From assembly GCA_003662305.1 (NCBI GenBank), contig QMXU01000014.1, forward strand, positions 1 to 12,670: a stretch of 12,670 nucleotides of DNA, in the 5' to 3' direction. The translations under genes and the position numbers were made by a program. Source of the stretch: Candidatus Hecatellales archaeon. Its GTDB lineage: Archaea > Thermoproteota > Bathyarchaeia > Hecatellales > Hecatellaceae. Shown one piece after another: positions 1-6,435 of this stretch (position 1 is its first letter; the number at the start of each line of letters is the position of its first letter). The notes below the pieces were generated by a model. That model saw nothing but the letters and a program-made list of their open reading frames with translations, ran no database searches and was not told the origin of the DNA.

Positions 1-1670
1 GGTTTGACGTAGTATACGTCTATGGCTGACCATCCCGCCTTCCAAGCCCTACTGTAGCAGGCTGTAAACTGGGCTGCCTGCCTTATGGAAGCCTCGGAGG
101 GAATCTTACCTTCAACTCTGAGCAGGGTGAAAGGCGAGCCCGCTACATCCGAGTGGAAAACCAGGTCTGAAGGCTTAGCATAGCGTTTCACTAGGGCTTC
201 GTTGGAGGAGGCGTCTTTTCCGGCTACCAGCAGAATCCCGTCTGAAGTGTAGGAATACCTGAACTTCTCATACCACTCCTTCTCCCGAACCTTTTCAAGC
301 CTTACAGGTTCAGCTTCAACCTCCGCTATGAAGGTTTCAGCTGAGGCTATTCTTTCCCGTGTTTCCTTTAAGGCTTTCTCAAGGCTTGAAACCTTGCTTT
401 TAAGTTTTTTAGCTTCATCGAAGCGGGAGGAAGCCTCCTGATAGACTGATTTAAGTATGGAGAAATCGAACTCCAAGCCTTCAAGGCTGACTTTAACCTT
501 TCTATTTTTAGGGTTTACGTCTGAAACCAGGCTTAGAGGCGGGGTTCCCTCCCTCCTCGCCTTGGAGGCTTCAGCCTTCATCTGCTTCCAGCTCAGCCCT
601 TTATCGGCCATGGCTTTGAAGGCTTCCTGAACCTGGTGGAGTAGGCTGGCGTTTCTGAAGATGGTTTCACCTATCCTTTGAAGCCTCTCAATTTCAGCCT
701 TCAAGCTTTTAAGCCTGGCCTCCTGCTCTGAGGCTATACGCTTAAGCTCTTCCAGCTGAAGCCTGACCTTTTCACCTTTCTCAGCCTTAACCCTTTCAGC
801 TGTAAGCCTTGAATAGAACTCGTCCACAGCCTCATTCAGAGTTTCAAACCTTTCAAGCCTTAAGCCTTTAAACTTCTCCAAAGGGAACGGTGAAACAGCC
901 GCAGGTCTGCCGTCGGCTTCCAGGTAAAGGCATGGCCTAGGGTTCTCCAGCTCTTGGAACACGGTTAAGGCTGCCCTGAAAATTCTATCCGCTTCCTCCG
1001 CTGAGACTTCCCTGCAGTCCTTAGACTTTTCAATTCCTGCCCTGAGCAGAAACTCCTCAGCGTAGGTCCCTCCAACCCCGTAAATCCTGGTTAAAGCCTT
1101 GACAACCTGGCCCTTGAAGCCTTTAAGCTGCTTAAGGAAGTCTTCAAGGCTTCCAGGCAGAGCGGTTGCACCTGAAGCGGGCTGAACGTAGGTTTCACCT
1201 CTCGCCAGAGTTCGCCCTCCAATCTTCATGGTTGAGAGGACATGCAGGATTCTTCCTTCCCGGTTGAGCAGCAGAACGTTTCCTCTGGCGAAGAGTTCAG
1301 CCACCAGCCTGTACTCGCCTTTGGCTGAGGAAAACTCCAGCATCACCACGCGTTCAAAGTCAGGCTGCCAAACGCCTGTAACCCTAGCGTTCGTCAAGTG
1401 CTTTCTCAAGGCCTGAGAGAAGGGGGGCGGCCGGAGAGGCTTCTCAACAGTGTAACGGGTTAGATTCATCCTTCTACCGGCTTCTATTAGAAGAAGCCTG
1501 ACAGGCTTGCCGGGCTTGTTAAACTTGAGAAGGAGCAGGCTGCGGGAGGCCTGGTAAACCTTGCTGAGATAGTAGCCTTTAAGGGTTTCATCCAGTTCTT
1601 TAACTAGGATTTTAACGTCGAAGCTTGAAAGCTGCGGGATTCTTTCAGGCAACCTTCCCAACCTTTTCAA
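1..1670 (-). CDS. rqcH: RqcH / NFACT-family ribosome quality control protein (C-terminus beyond window)
   Basis: Archaeal homologue of Rqc2/RqcH/FbpA. The family binds 60S/50S subunits carrying stalled peptidyl-tRNA and takes part in nascent-chain tailing. I translated about 556 residues with no internal stop or frameshift. The NFACT-N domain begins SSFDVKILVKELDE and includes RPPPFSQALRKHL and a Y-R-L-V-A-E-L-F-A-R-G-N-V block. A helix-hairpin-helix stretch (YGVGGTYAEEFLLRAGI) follows, then a long coiled coil, then the NFACT-R domain (DGILLVAGKDASSNEALVKR, then AWKAGWSAIDVYYVK). The reading frame runs off position 1, so the C-terminal tail is missing. No ATG precedes the conserved start. In-frame TTG codons lie at 1670, 1661 and 1652 below a TAA stop. 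An AT-rich box near 1684-1692 would place a leaderless transcript start close to 1661, so 1670 is the outer limit. The usual Asp-Arg pair of NFACT-N reads Glu-Arg here (residue about 106). Confidence 0.9.
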   Translation of the reverse strand, partial: MKRLGRLPERIPQLSSFDVKILVKELDETLKGYYLSKVYQASRSLLLLKFNKPGKPVRLLLIEAGRRMNLTRYTVEKPLRPPPFSQALRKHLTNARVTGVWQPDFERVVMLEFSSAKGEYRLVAELFARGNVLLLNREGRILHVLSTMKIGGRTLARGETYVQPASGATALPGSLEDFLKQLKGFKGQVVKALTRIYGVGGTYAEEFLLRAGIEKSKDCREVSAEEADRIFRAALTVFQELENPRPCLYLEADGRPAAVSPFPLEKFKGLRLERFETLNEAVDEFYSRLTAERVKAEKGEKVRLQLEELKRIASEQEARLKSLKAEIERLQRIGETIFRNASLLHQVQEAFKAMADKGLSWKQMKAEASKARREGTPPLSLVSDVNPKNRKVKVSLEGLEFDFSILKSVYQEASSRFDEAKKLKSKVSSLEKALKETRERIASAETFIAEVEAEPVRLEKVREKEWYEKFRYSYTSDGILLVAGKDASSNEALVKRYAKPSDLVFHSDVAGSPFTLLRVEGKIPSEASIRQAAQFTACYSRAWKAGWSAIDVYYVK

Positions 1671-1680
1671 AGGTTAAGGC

Positions 1681-1719
1681 GATAATTTAATATTTGAGGC
1701 TTTAAACCTATAATGGAGG
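1681..1719. promoter_or_regulatory. Divergent promoter region between rqcH and the small membrane protein gene
   Basis: Only about 60 bases separate the two divergent genes. An AT-rich box at 1684-1692 (ATATTAAAT on the minus strand) lies about 26 bases before the TTG at 1661, suiting a leaderless rqcH transcript. On the plus strand, CTTTAAACC (1700-1708) lies a similar distance before TTG 1732. A GGAGG at 1715-1719 could serve as ribosome binding site for that gene if transcription starts earlier. Placement is by motif and spacing only. Confidence 0.45.
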
Positions 1720-1731
1720 TTCGATTACACC

Positions 1732-2037
1732 TTGAAAACCAGCGAGAAGCTCTGGTGGTCACGTTACATTCTTGCCTTGGCCATAAGCCCTTTAAGCGCG
1801 TATATCTGTTTTGCAGGCCTCTTCGAGGGCTGGTCGTCTTACGTGGCCTTCGCCATAGCGGTCATAGCATACCTGCTGTCCTACGTTTTCGCCAAGTACG
1901 TTTTCAAGGTTAAGCGTGAAAGCCTTAAGAAGCCTAGGGACATAGCCGTCCAAGGGGCCTTCGCCTTCTTCGTAGCATGGTTTGCCTTCTGGATTTTCTT
2001 CTACACCATGATGAGCTGGGCTGCAGGGCTTATCTAG
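1732..2037 (+). CDS. Small integral membrane protein, three predicted helices, function unknown
   Basis: I do not recognise a named family. The 101-residue product has three hydrophobic segments, roughly residues 11-33, 36-59 and 72-95. The loop after helix 2 is strongly basic (KVKRESLKKPRD), which suggests that this loop faces the cytoplasm. Aromatic residues are abundant in the last helix (FAFFVAWFAFWIFFY). The start is TTG at 1732, supported by GGAGG at 1715-1719 (12-base gap) and by a TTTAAA box about 27 bases upstream that would also permit leaderless translation. An overlapping ATG frame at 1713 is basic and non-hydrophobic and is taken as a shadow. The gene diverges from rqcH and converges on the radA operon, sharing the four bases CTAG at 2034-2037 with the stop of the opposing gene. 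Confidence 0.7.
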   Translation: MKTSEKLWWSRYILALAISPLSAYICFAGLFEGWSSYVAFAIAVIAYLLSYVFAKYVFKVKRESLKKPRDIAVQGAFAFFVAWFAFWIFFYTMMSWAAGLI

Positions 2038-2396
2038 CTGGGCCTCTTCACCTTTCCTTCAGCCATGATTTTGGCTAGGTATTCCCATGCCGTGAAAAAG
2101 CCCTTATCAAAATCGGAGCTAACCTGGCTTTCCTTCCTCAGCCTGAAGTCTTTGGCAGCCTTCAAAAGCTGCTTTTTATCGTTTGGAAGCTTGTTTACGA
2201 AAACGTATTTGTCGTCTCTGGTTCTGCAGGCTGCCAGAACTCCTTCAAGGGCTGCAAGGAAGCCTTTCCCCCAGTCGCCCTTGGGAAGCCTATTCTTAAT
2301 CCTCCCCAGAAGCCTTTCAGCCTCAGCGAAATTCCTGTTGAAAGCCAGACGGTAGAATTTTTCCACAAGAATCTTTGGATAGTTCAAGGCCTCCAC
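2034..2396 (-). CDS. Conserved hypothetical archaeal protein co-transcribed with radA
   Basis: This is a soluble, mostly helical protein of 120 residues with no enzyme motif that I can see. Notable stretches are AFNRNFAEAERLLGRIK (residues 18-34), GKGFLAALEGVLAA (43-56), a basic lysine-rich middle (69-90) and DFDKGFFTAWEYLAKIM near the C-terminus (95-111). The paired G-F-L/F-A-A-L and G-F-F-T-A-W blocks give an impression of an internal helical repeat. The start is GTG at 2396, whose G is the last base of the radA TAG stop, so translation is probably coupled to radA. I believe similar short proteins occur in other archaea, but I cannot name a family from the sequence. A role linked to RadA is suggested only by the operon. 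Confidence 0.75.
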   Translation of the reverse strand: MEALNYPKILVEKFYRLAFNRNFAEAERLLGRIKNRLPKGDWGKGFLAALEGVLAACRTRDDKYVFVNKLPNDKKQLLKAAKDFRLRKESQVSSDFDKGFFTAWEYLAKIMAEGKVKRPS

Positions 2397-3457
2397 TACC
2401 TTCGCTCCTTACCAGCCTCCACATCCTCTATACCCTTCTCCGAAATCTTAAAAAGACATTCGCTTCCCTCAGGAAGCGACGGGCTGACTACAAGCTTTGC
2501 GATTCTAATATGGGGAGTTGGAGACTTCCTTAGGAAAACCCTAGTATGGCTTATGTGCGCTAGGATGTGCCCTCCAGTGGGGCCTACTGCCTCAGCGAAG
2601 AAGGCGTCGGGCCTAGCCATAACCTGGTTGGTTACGACGGCAGCAGCATTATAGGCTCTGGCAAGCCTCATAAGCTTGTGCAGGTGCCTTTCAAGCTTCT
2701 GCTGTCTTTCAGCCAGCATCTCCCTGCCCACAAACTCACTTCTGAAGTGGGCTATTAGCGAGTCCACTATTATCAGCCTGATGTTATGCTCGCTCATCTT
2801 GGAGGCAGCATGGTCAAGCAGGTACATTTGATGGTCTGAAGTTAAGGCTTCAGCGTAAATAACATTGCTTAAAGCCTTTTCAGGATCCAAGTTTAAGTTT
2901 TTAGCAATCTGAGCTATACGTTCAGGCCTGAAAGTGTGCTCAGTATCGATGTAGAGGGCTCCGCCTTCAAGGCCTCCCTGCTCCTTTGGAAGCTGAACGT
3001 TCACGCACAGCTGATGGCATATCTGGGATTTCCCCGTTCCAAATTCACCGTAGAACTCGGTTATGGACTGGGTTTCCACCCCGCCGCCTAGAAGGCTGTC
3101 CAGCTTCCTGCATCCTGTGGTAATCCTTTCGATGGTAGACCTGAACTTCAAGTATTCGTCAGCCCTCATGAAGGGGATGGAAATAAGCTGCTTCCTGGCT
3201 TCGGTAACTATGGAGTGGGCGGTCTTATCGCCTAAGACCTGGGTTAGCTCCTTCATGCTGGCTGTTGCAAGGGACTCCACGGTGGTGTAGCCTAGCTTCT
3301 TAAGCTTCTCAGCTGTAGCCGGACCTACGCCTGGAAGGTCTTCCACGCTCTTATACCGGGAAATATATTCCTCTTCCACTTCAGCCTCCTCAGAGCTTTC
3401 GTCCACAGGCAACATCATCACCGGAATAAGGCTTTCCAATGAAAAATCAGGAAACAA
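2396..3457 (-). CDS. radA: DNA repair and recombination protein RadA (archaeal Rad51/RecA family)
   Basis: RadA is an ATP-dependent recombinase that forms filaments on single-stranded DNA and catalyses strand exchange. The N-terminal helix-hairpin-helix domain contains DLPGVGPATAEKL (40-52). The linker with the subunit-joining FxxA motif is FMRADEY (96-102). Walker A is GEFGTGKS (137-144) and Walker B is LIIVDS (228-233). The DNA-binding loop region includes TNQVMARPD (276-284) and GPTGGHILAH (292-301). The C-terminal block SPSLPEGSECLFKISEKGIED is typical. The length of 353 is slightly long because of an acidic N-terminal extension. The TTG start at 3457 has AGGAGA at 3469-3474 with an 11-base gap. 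In-frame ATG codons at 3418 and 3415 are alternatives that would give a conventional short acidic N-terminus. It is the first gene of a two-gene unit. Confidence 0.97.
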   Translation of the reverse strand: MFPDFSLESLIPVMMLPVDESSEEAEVEEEYISRYKSVEDLPGVGPATAEKLKKLGYTTVESLATASMKELTQVLGDKTAHSIVTEARKQLISIPFMRADEYLKFRSTIERITTGCRKLDSLLGGGVETQSITEFYGEFGTGKSQICHQLCVNVQLPKEQGGLEGGALYIDTEHTFRPERIAQIAKNLNLDPEKALSNVIYAEALTSDHQMYLLDHAASKMSEHNIRLIIVDSLIAHFRSEFVGREMLAERQQKLERHLHKLMRLARAYNAAAVVTNQVMARPDAFFAEAVGPTGGHILAHISHTRVFLRKSPTPHIRIAKLVVSPSLPEGSECLFKISEKGIEDVEAGKERR

Positions 3458-3490
3458 GTTATTTAAGGTCTCCTAAAACTTGAAAGGAAA

Positions 3491-3560
3491 CCTAAACAAC
3501 CATCGTCAGAATAGAATTTCAAGTCAAGTATTGAATTCTCAACGGCGGACGATGCCTAGG
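3491..3560. other. Foldable non-coding segment between the XPD-like helicase gene and radA
   Basis: Nested inverted repeats lie in the 153-base gap. CCTA/TAGG pairs at 3491-3494 with 3557-3560. CATCGTC/GACGATG pairs at 3501-3507 with 3548-3554. AGAATTTCAA/TTGAATTCT pairs at 3513-3522 with 3531-3539, with one bulged T and an 8-base loop. The three stems are collinear and could form one long hairpin on either strand. No T-run follows on the minus strand, so it is not an obvious terminator for the upstream helicase gene. It could be a leader element of radA, a small RNA or a bidirectional transcription-end structure. Confidence 0.4.
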
Positions 3561-3610
3561 TTCTCAGCCGGTTAAGACTTAGTTGCTGGTGTTCATATTG
3601 GTTTAAAGGT

Positions 3611-5497
3611 TCAGTTCACGTTTAAAAGCGCTTTAGCAAGTGTTTTAGGTCTTCCCCCAATTATTCTCACAGTTTTCTGCACGTAATTTGGTAGAAGTTG
3701 TAGGTAACGACTGTATCTTTCATCGCCAAGAATGAACACCGCCCTGTCCTCCTTTGACCTCAGGGCTCTGCCTAGGGCCTGTGATGCGCGTTTGAGAGCT
3801 GGCAGCACGTAGGCGTAATATCGACCCTTCTCCTCCCCGTAGACATGCTGGTAGTATTCTATGTATAGTTGAGTTTTCACCCTTGGCCTTTCAAACGGTA
3901 TACCTACCAAGAATATGGCTTCAAGCTCTCTGCCCGGAAAGTCTGCTCCCTCGGCGAAGCGTCCACCCATAACCCCGCATAGAACCCCCCTCTTATCGCC
4001 GGCAGCGCAACCCTTAAACTCTTTAAGAATTCTTCGACCCTCATCTCCGGACATATTTCGCTCCTCAACGGAGAGCTTGCGATTGTATTTTTCAGCAATT
4101 TGCTTGAGGCCATGGCTTAAGAGTTTGGTTTGAACTCTATAGCTTGAGGAGAAAACCGCTAGGTTTACGTTGAGAGAGCCTATGCAGGCATCTATAGCCT
4201 TCACATACGCCTGAGCCATACTGCTACTGAGTTCCTCGCCTCTGGTTGAAAGACCCCTTGTTATAAACGATTTAATGTTTTGCTGGGGGTAGGGTGGAGG
4301 GAAAGTCTTGCCAGCATAGTTTTTAAGTCCTACAACCTCGGCGAAGGCGTTTATAGGCTTGATGGTTCCTGAGCAGAACGTGCAAGCTTCAAACTCGTTC
4401 CAGAGTGCTCCAAGCAATTCGCTTGACCTCATATCGAACATTTCAACGGCAAGAACGCCTCCCTCCTCCCTTGAGGCTATGAAGGTTACGCCTTCAACGT
4501 TCAAGTTTTCCAATGCCTTAAGCCAGAATTCGCCTAGATGGTGGAGGCTTGACCGGGGTGCCTTTCCCTCTCTGAGGAGTTTACGCCTAAGCTTTTTCCC
4601 GAGGCGCCATGCATCTTCGGCAAACTCCCTAAACACTTCAAGGTCACCAGCACATTTGCTGGCACACTCCTTCACGTTGAAAACGGCGTCTTCACCTTCT
4701 ATTTTCCCGTAGAGTTTGCTGAAGTAGCCCTGCATGGCATCTAAGAAGCTCACGGTATCCTGACTGTTGAAGACCTCCGCCTCCTTCATCGCCCTCTCAA
4801 CGGTTCTAGTGGTTATTCTATCCGAGTTCAGCTCTCCAGCTGCATTCTGGAGGTTATGAGCTTCGTCCACCACGAGAATGGAGTTTCTGAAGCCTATCCT
4901 GCTTCGCATGAAGCGGCTTATCCTGGGATCCACCACGTAGTTGTAGCTGAAGGATACTATGTCAGCGTGTTCGAGCAGGAGCAGTTGAACCCTATAGGGG
5001 CAGATTTTATGCCGAACGCAGAAGCTTAAGGTTTCCGAGTATAGGCGTGGCTCTTCCGTCAAGCGTTTAAGCTTGCTTTCACTCAGCTCTTCAAGATTCA
5101 GCCTGTAAGGACATTTCTTTTTGTAGGTTTCACAGATGAGGCTGGCATCTTCATAAGTTACCTGGCCTTCAAGCTTGAGATCTCTCAGTAAGAGGCACAT
5201 ATCGCGTTTGCCCCGGTAGGAGAAGCCGAAAAGCCCTTCAAGCCCATGGCGTTTGCATATGGTCTTCAGCTCTTCTATGGGCCTGTCCGTTTCGGTTCCC
5301 GTTCGAACAGTCCAGATGATCCTTAAACTCCGGTGGAGAACCTCTGGCAGGAGTGCGGCGAGGATTAGAGGCGTCTTGCCGAAGCCTGTAGCAGCGTCAA
5401 CCACAACGTTTCTGCCCTTCAAGGCCTCCCGCTGAACAAACCTGAAAAATTCTTTCTGATGCTCCCTGAATTCGTAGGGAAACAGCGACGAGCCCAC
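3611..5497 (-). CDS. XPD/Rad3/DinG-family ATP-dependent DNA helicase (superfamily 2)
   Basis: This is a superfamily 2 helicase of the XPD/Rad3 group, expected to unwind DNA 5'-3' in repair or to resolve blocked forks and transcription complexes. The 628 residues carry Q-motif-like residues near the N-terminus (YEFREHQKEF), Walker A DAATGFGKT (34-42), the DEAH box (VVDEAHN, 209-215), motif V GGRFAEGADFPGREL (511-525) and motif VI QALGRALRS (573-581). Between Walker A and DEAH lie C101, C122, C129, C160 and C166, two of them in CPY contexts, suggesting the family's 4Fe-4S domain, although the spacing is unlike classical XPD. Size fits archaeal XPD proteins. The GTG start has AAGG 11 bases upstream and box A GTTAAAAG at 5541-5548. 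Whether it is the true XPD orthologue or a paralogue is not settled. Confidence 0.9.
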   Translation of the reverse strand: MGSSLFPYEFREHQKEFFRFVQREALKGRNVVVDAATGFGKTPLILAALLPEVLHRSLRIIWTVRTGTETDRPIEELKTICKRHGLEGLFGFSYRGKRDMCLLLRDLKLEGQVTYEDASLICETYKKKCPYRLNLEELSESKLKRLTEEPRLYSETLSFCVRHKICPYRVQLLLLEHADIVSFSYNYVVDPRISRFMRSRIGFRNSILVVDEAHNLQNAAGELNSDRITTRTVERAMKEAEVFNSQDTVSFLDAMQGYFSKLYGKIEGEDAVFNVKECASKCAGDLEVFREFAEDAWRLGKKLRRKLLREGKAPRSSLHHLGEFWLKALENLNVEGVTFIASREEGGVLAVEMFDMRSSELLGALWNEFEACTFCSGTIKPINAFAEVVGLKNYAGKTFPPPYPQQNIKSFITRGLSTRGEELSSSMAQAYVKAIDACIGSLNVNLAVFSSSYRVQTKLLSHGLKQIAEKYNRKLSVEERNMSGDEGRRILKEFKGCAAGDKRGVLCGVMGGRFAEGADFPGRELEAIFLVGIPFERPRVKTQLYIEYYQHVYGEEKGRYYAYVLPALKRASQALGRALRSKEDRAVFILGDERYSRYLQLLPNYVQKTVRIIGGRPKTLAKALLNVN

Positions 5498-5540
5498 AGC
5501 ATATTCAACCTTCTGACAGAAGATAAAGGAACCGGCTAAG

Positions 5541-5548
5541 CTTTTAAC
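5541..5548 (-). promoter_or_regulatory. Probable box A of the XPD-like helicase gene
   Basis: GTTAAAAG on the minus strand would place a transcript start near 5519. This leaves a leader of about 22 bases that contains the AAGG (5509-5512) preceding the GTG start. The call rests on motif and spacing only. Confidence 0.4.
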
Positions 5549-5787
5549 GTATTCTACGCTCCCTTTGCCTCTAACCTTGCCAGGTAATACTCCTCGAATA
5601 AGATGAAAACAAGAAGGCTACGTCCAAATATCAGGTGCCCAGCAAGCTTCCCGGCCTTAAACCGTAGAAGAGTAGAAATGAGGGAGCAAATGTAAGTCTA
5701 CGAATCTGAGAAAGTAGGAAAGTGAAAATGCAAACCGCAAGGCTAATTGTTAAACCTTTCATGCGTGAAAACTGTTAAAGAGAAAGG
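5549..5787. other. Non-coding AT-rich intergenic stretch
   Basis: No reading frame with coding character, tRNA-like fold or strong repeat is visible in this stretch between the helicase promoter and the BRE/box A at 5788. Several TTAAA motifs occur (for example near 5751 and 5774), so additional weak promoters are possible. Confidence 0.5.
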
Positions 5788-5802
5788 CGAAAGTATTTAA
5801 AT
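5788..5802 (+). promoter_or_regulatory. Strong BRE/box A promoter pointing towards the fumarase genes
   Basis: CGAAAG (5788-5793) followed directly by TATTTAAAT (5794-5802) is a good match to an archaeal BRE plus box A. The predicted transcript start is near 5824. That position lies just inside the left end of the inserted element at 5820, 660 bases from the first coding gene (6487). If the element is removed, the same promoter would start transcription about 39 bases before fumarase alpha, so this is probably the original fumarase promoter. Confidence 0.55.
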
Positions 5803-5811
5803 TTTCCATAC

Positions 5812-5819
5812 CGAAAAAC
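5812..5819. repeat. Left copy of apparent 8-bp target site duplication
   Basis: CGAAAAAC directly abuts the left inverted repeat. The partner TGAAAAAC at 6436-6443 directly abuts the right inverted repeat, and 7 of 8 bases are identical. Confidence 0.5.
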
Positions 5820-5835
5820 GGCGGTGTCAGCTTAA
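5820..5835 (+). repeat. Left terminal inverted repeat of the insertion
   Basis: GGCGGTGTCAGCTTAA. It matches the reverse complement of 6420-6435 at 14 of 16 positions, with one end of the match falling exactly next to the 8-bp flank repeat. Confidence 0.6.
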
Positions 5836-6020
5836 GAGGCTAATTTTATAGTGGTGTGGCAGTTTTTGTTTGGGTGGTTGTGGTTTTCGTGTTTGGGGCT
5901 GGGATTGGAACTGCCTCCGTTGTTTAAAGCCTGCGTTGAGGCCCTGGCCGTGGCCCGCTGCGAGGGGGTTGAAGCCGTGAAGGGACGGCATGCTAAGCCG
6001 CCTCCAAGCCATCCTCCAAT

Positions 6021-6039
6021 CCGAAAACGTGAATTTCGG
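6021..6039. repeat. Perfect small hairpin inside the insertion
   Basis: CCGAAA (6021-6026) and TTTCGG (6034-6039) pair around the seven-base loop ACGTGAA. A degenerate copy (CCGGAAACGTGAATTCAGG) occurs at 6086-6104, at the head of the second repeat unit. This could be a protein binding site or a folding element of the mobile DNA. Confidence 0.45.
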
Positions 6040-6138
6040 TATGATAGAGTAGGATAGAGTATGATAGTGTCATATCTTTCGGCTGCCGGAAACGTGAATT
6101 CAGGTAGTATAGGGTAGTATAGTGCCACACCTTTGGGC
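6022..6138. repeat. Imperfect tandem duplication with variable 10-bp subrepeats
   Basis: Unit 1 (6022-6083) and unit 2 (6087-6138) both begin CGaAAACGTGAATT-like and end CTTT(C/G)GGC. Unit 1 contains three decamers: GTATGATAGA (6039-6048), GTAGGATAGA (6049-6058) and GTATGATAGT (6059-6068). Unit 2 contains two: GTAGTATAGG (6104-6113) and GTAGTATAGT (6114-6123). The 10-base length difference between units equals one decamer. Confidence 0.65.
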
Positions 6139-6300
6139 AGGATTTCCCACAAAACCAGGACCGTCATAGGCATTACGCTGGACAGGGGCCTGCTGAAGGC
6201 CGTCGACCAGGCGCGAAACCCGTTCCCACAAGGCGGCCTCCAAGCTTCCAAACCCCCTCCGGATGCGGATTCGGAAGCCCTCGTTTACAAGCTCATCTAA
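6133..6300 (+). pseudogene. Possible relic of a ribbon-helix-helix regulator inside the insertion
   Basis: An open frame of 55 codons from TTG 6133 to TAA 6300 contains KTRTVIGITLDRGLLKAVDQAR (shown in two parts: KTRTVIGITLD, then RGLLKAVDQAR). This resembles the strand-plus-first-helix part of ribbon-helix-helix (CopG/Arc-type) proteins. A second short helix-like piece, DSEALVYKLI, follows 17 residues later, just before the stop. The proline- and glycine-rich segment between them does not fit the fold, so the frame may be shifted or decayed. The opposite strand is also open here (6315-6100), so the coding strand is uncertain. Confidence 0.22.
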
Positions 6301-6416
6301 GGCTAAAACCCTCAACCGGCAGCTTAACCCTCCAAACGCCTCCCAAAACGGTTAACACAGCCCAAAATAAAAATAAGCAAAAAAAATGGTTCACCCAACA
6401 ACAAGTCAAAACAAAA

Positions 6417-6424
6417 GCTTTAAG
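6417..6424 (+). promoter_or_regulatory. Candidate replacement box A for the fumarase operon within the element's right end
   Basis: GCTTTAAG would direct a start near 6447, about 40 bases before ATG 6487. This almost coincides with the start expected from the ancestral promoter before insertion. It is a moderate match with no clear BRE, so this is a suggestion only. Confidence 0.35.
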
Positions 6425-6435
6425 TTGACACTGCC
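6420..6435 (-). repeat. Right terminal inverted repeat of the insertion
   Basis: On the minus strand it reads GGCAGTGTCAACTTAA, the partner of 5820-5835. The overlapping plus-strand sequence GCTTTAAG (6417-6424) resembles a box A and would start transcripts near 6447. Confidence 0.6.

Larger units (their letters stand above)
5820..6435. mobile_element. Non-autonomous MITE-like insertion, 616 bp, with 16-bp terminal inverted repeats
   Basis: The left end reads GGCGGTGTCAGCTTAA (5820-5835). The right end, read on the minus strand, is GGCAGTGTCAACTTAA (6435-6420), so 14 of 16 bases match and both differences are G/A transitions. The ends are bracketed by (C/T)GAAAAAC. The interior has GC-rich blocks unlike its AT-rich flanks and encodes no recognisable transposase. 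It holds a duplicated repeat block (6022-6138) and a possible regulator relic (6133-6300). An 8-bp duplication and ends starting GGC..GTGT recall the IS6 family (IS26 begins GGCACTGTTG). IS1-type elements, with similar duplication length and a C-A-A-C-T-T-A core in their ends, are another possibility. The parent family is inference. The interior coding frames on both strands show no family signature and are not called as genes. Confidence 0.6.

Noticed and set aside
1713..1913. ATG-initiated 66-codon frame overlapping the small membrane protein
   Set aside because: It has a basic, irregular composition. The overlapping TTG frame gives three clean hydrophobic helices and reaches further.
5498..5811. 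tRNA or other classic RNA gene in the long gap
   Set aside because: I looked for TTC-loop consensus and cloverleaf pairing on both strands and found none. No CRISPR-like spacing of repeats is present either.
5740..5845. Direct 9-mer AGGCTAATT at 5740-5748 and 5837-5845
   Set aside because: It is short and AT-rich, with no symmetric relation to the element ends, so it is most likely chance.
5851..6057. 68-codon plus-strand frame starting GTG after the strong box A
   Set aside because: It begins with Trp/Phe/Leu-rich low-complexity sequence and ends inside the decamer repeats. No family resemblance was found, so it is not called a gene.
5832..6251. 139-codon minus-strand open frame inside the insertion
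   Set aside because: Its composition is low-complexity and proline/serine-rich. It spans the tandem repeats, contains no family motif and lacks a ribosome binding site. Openness is explained by GC-rich repeats.
6100..6315. 71-codon minus-strand frame (ALDELVNEGF...) resembling a small regulator
   Set aside because: It is antisense to the more convincing ribbon-helix-helix-like frame and runs into the repeat block. It is mentioned only as uncertainty about strand.
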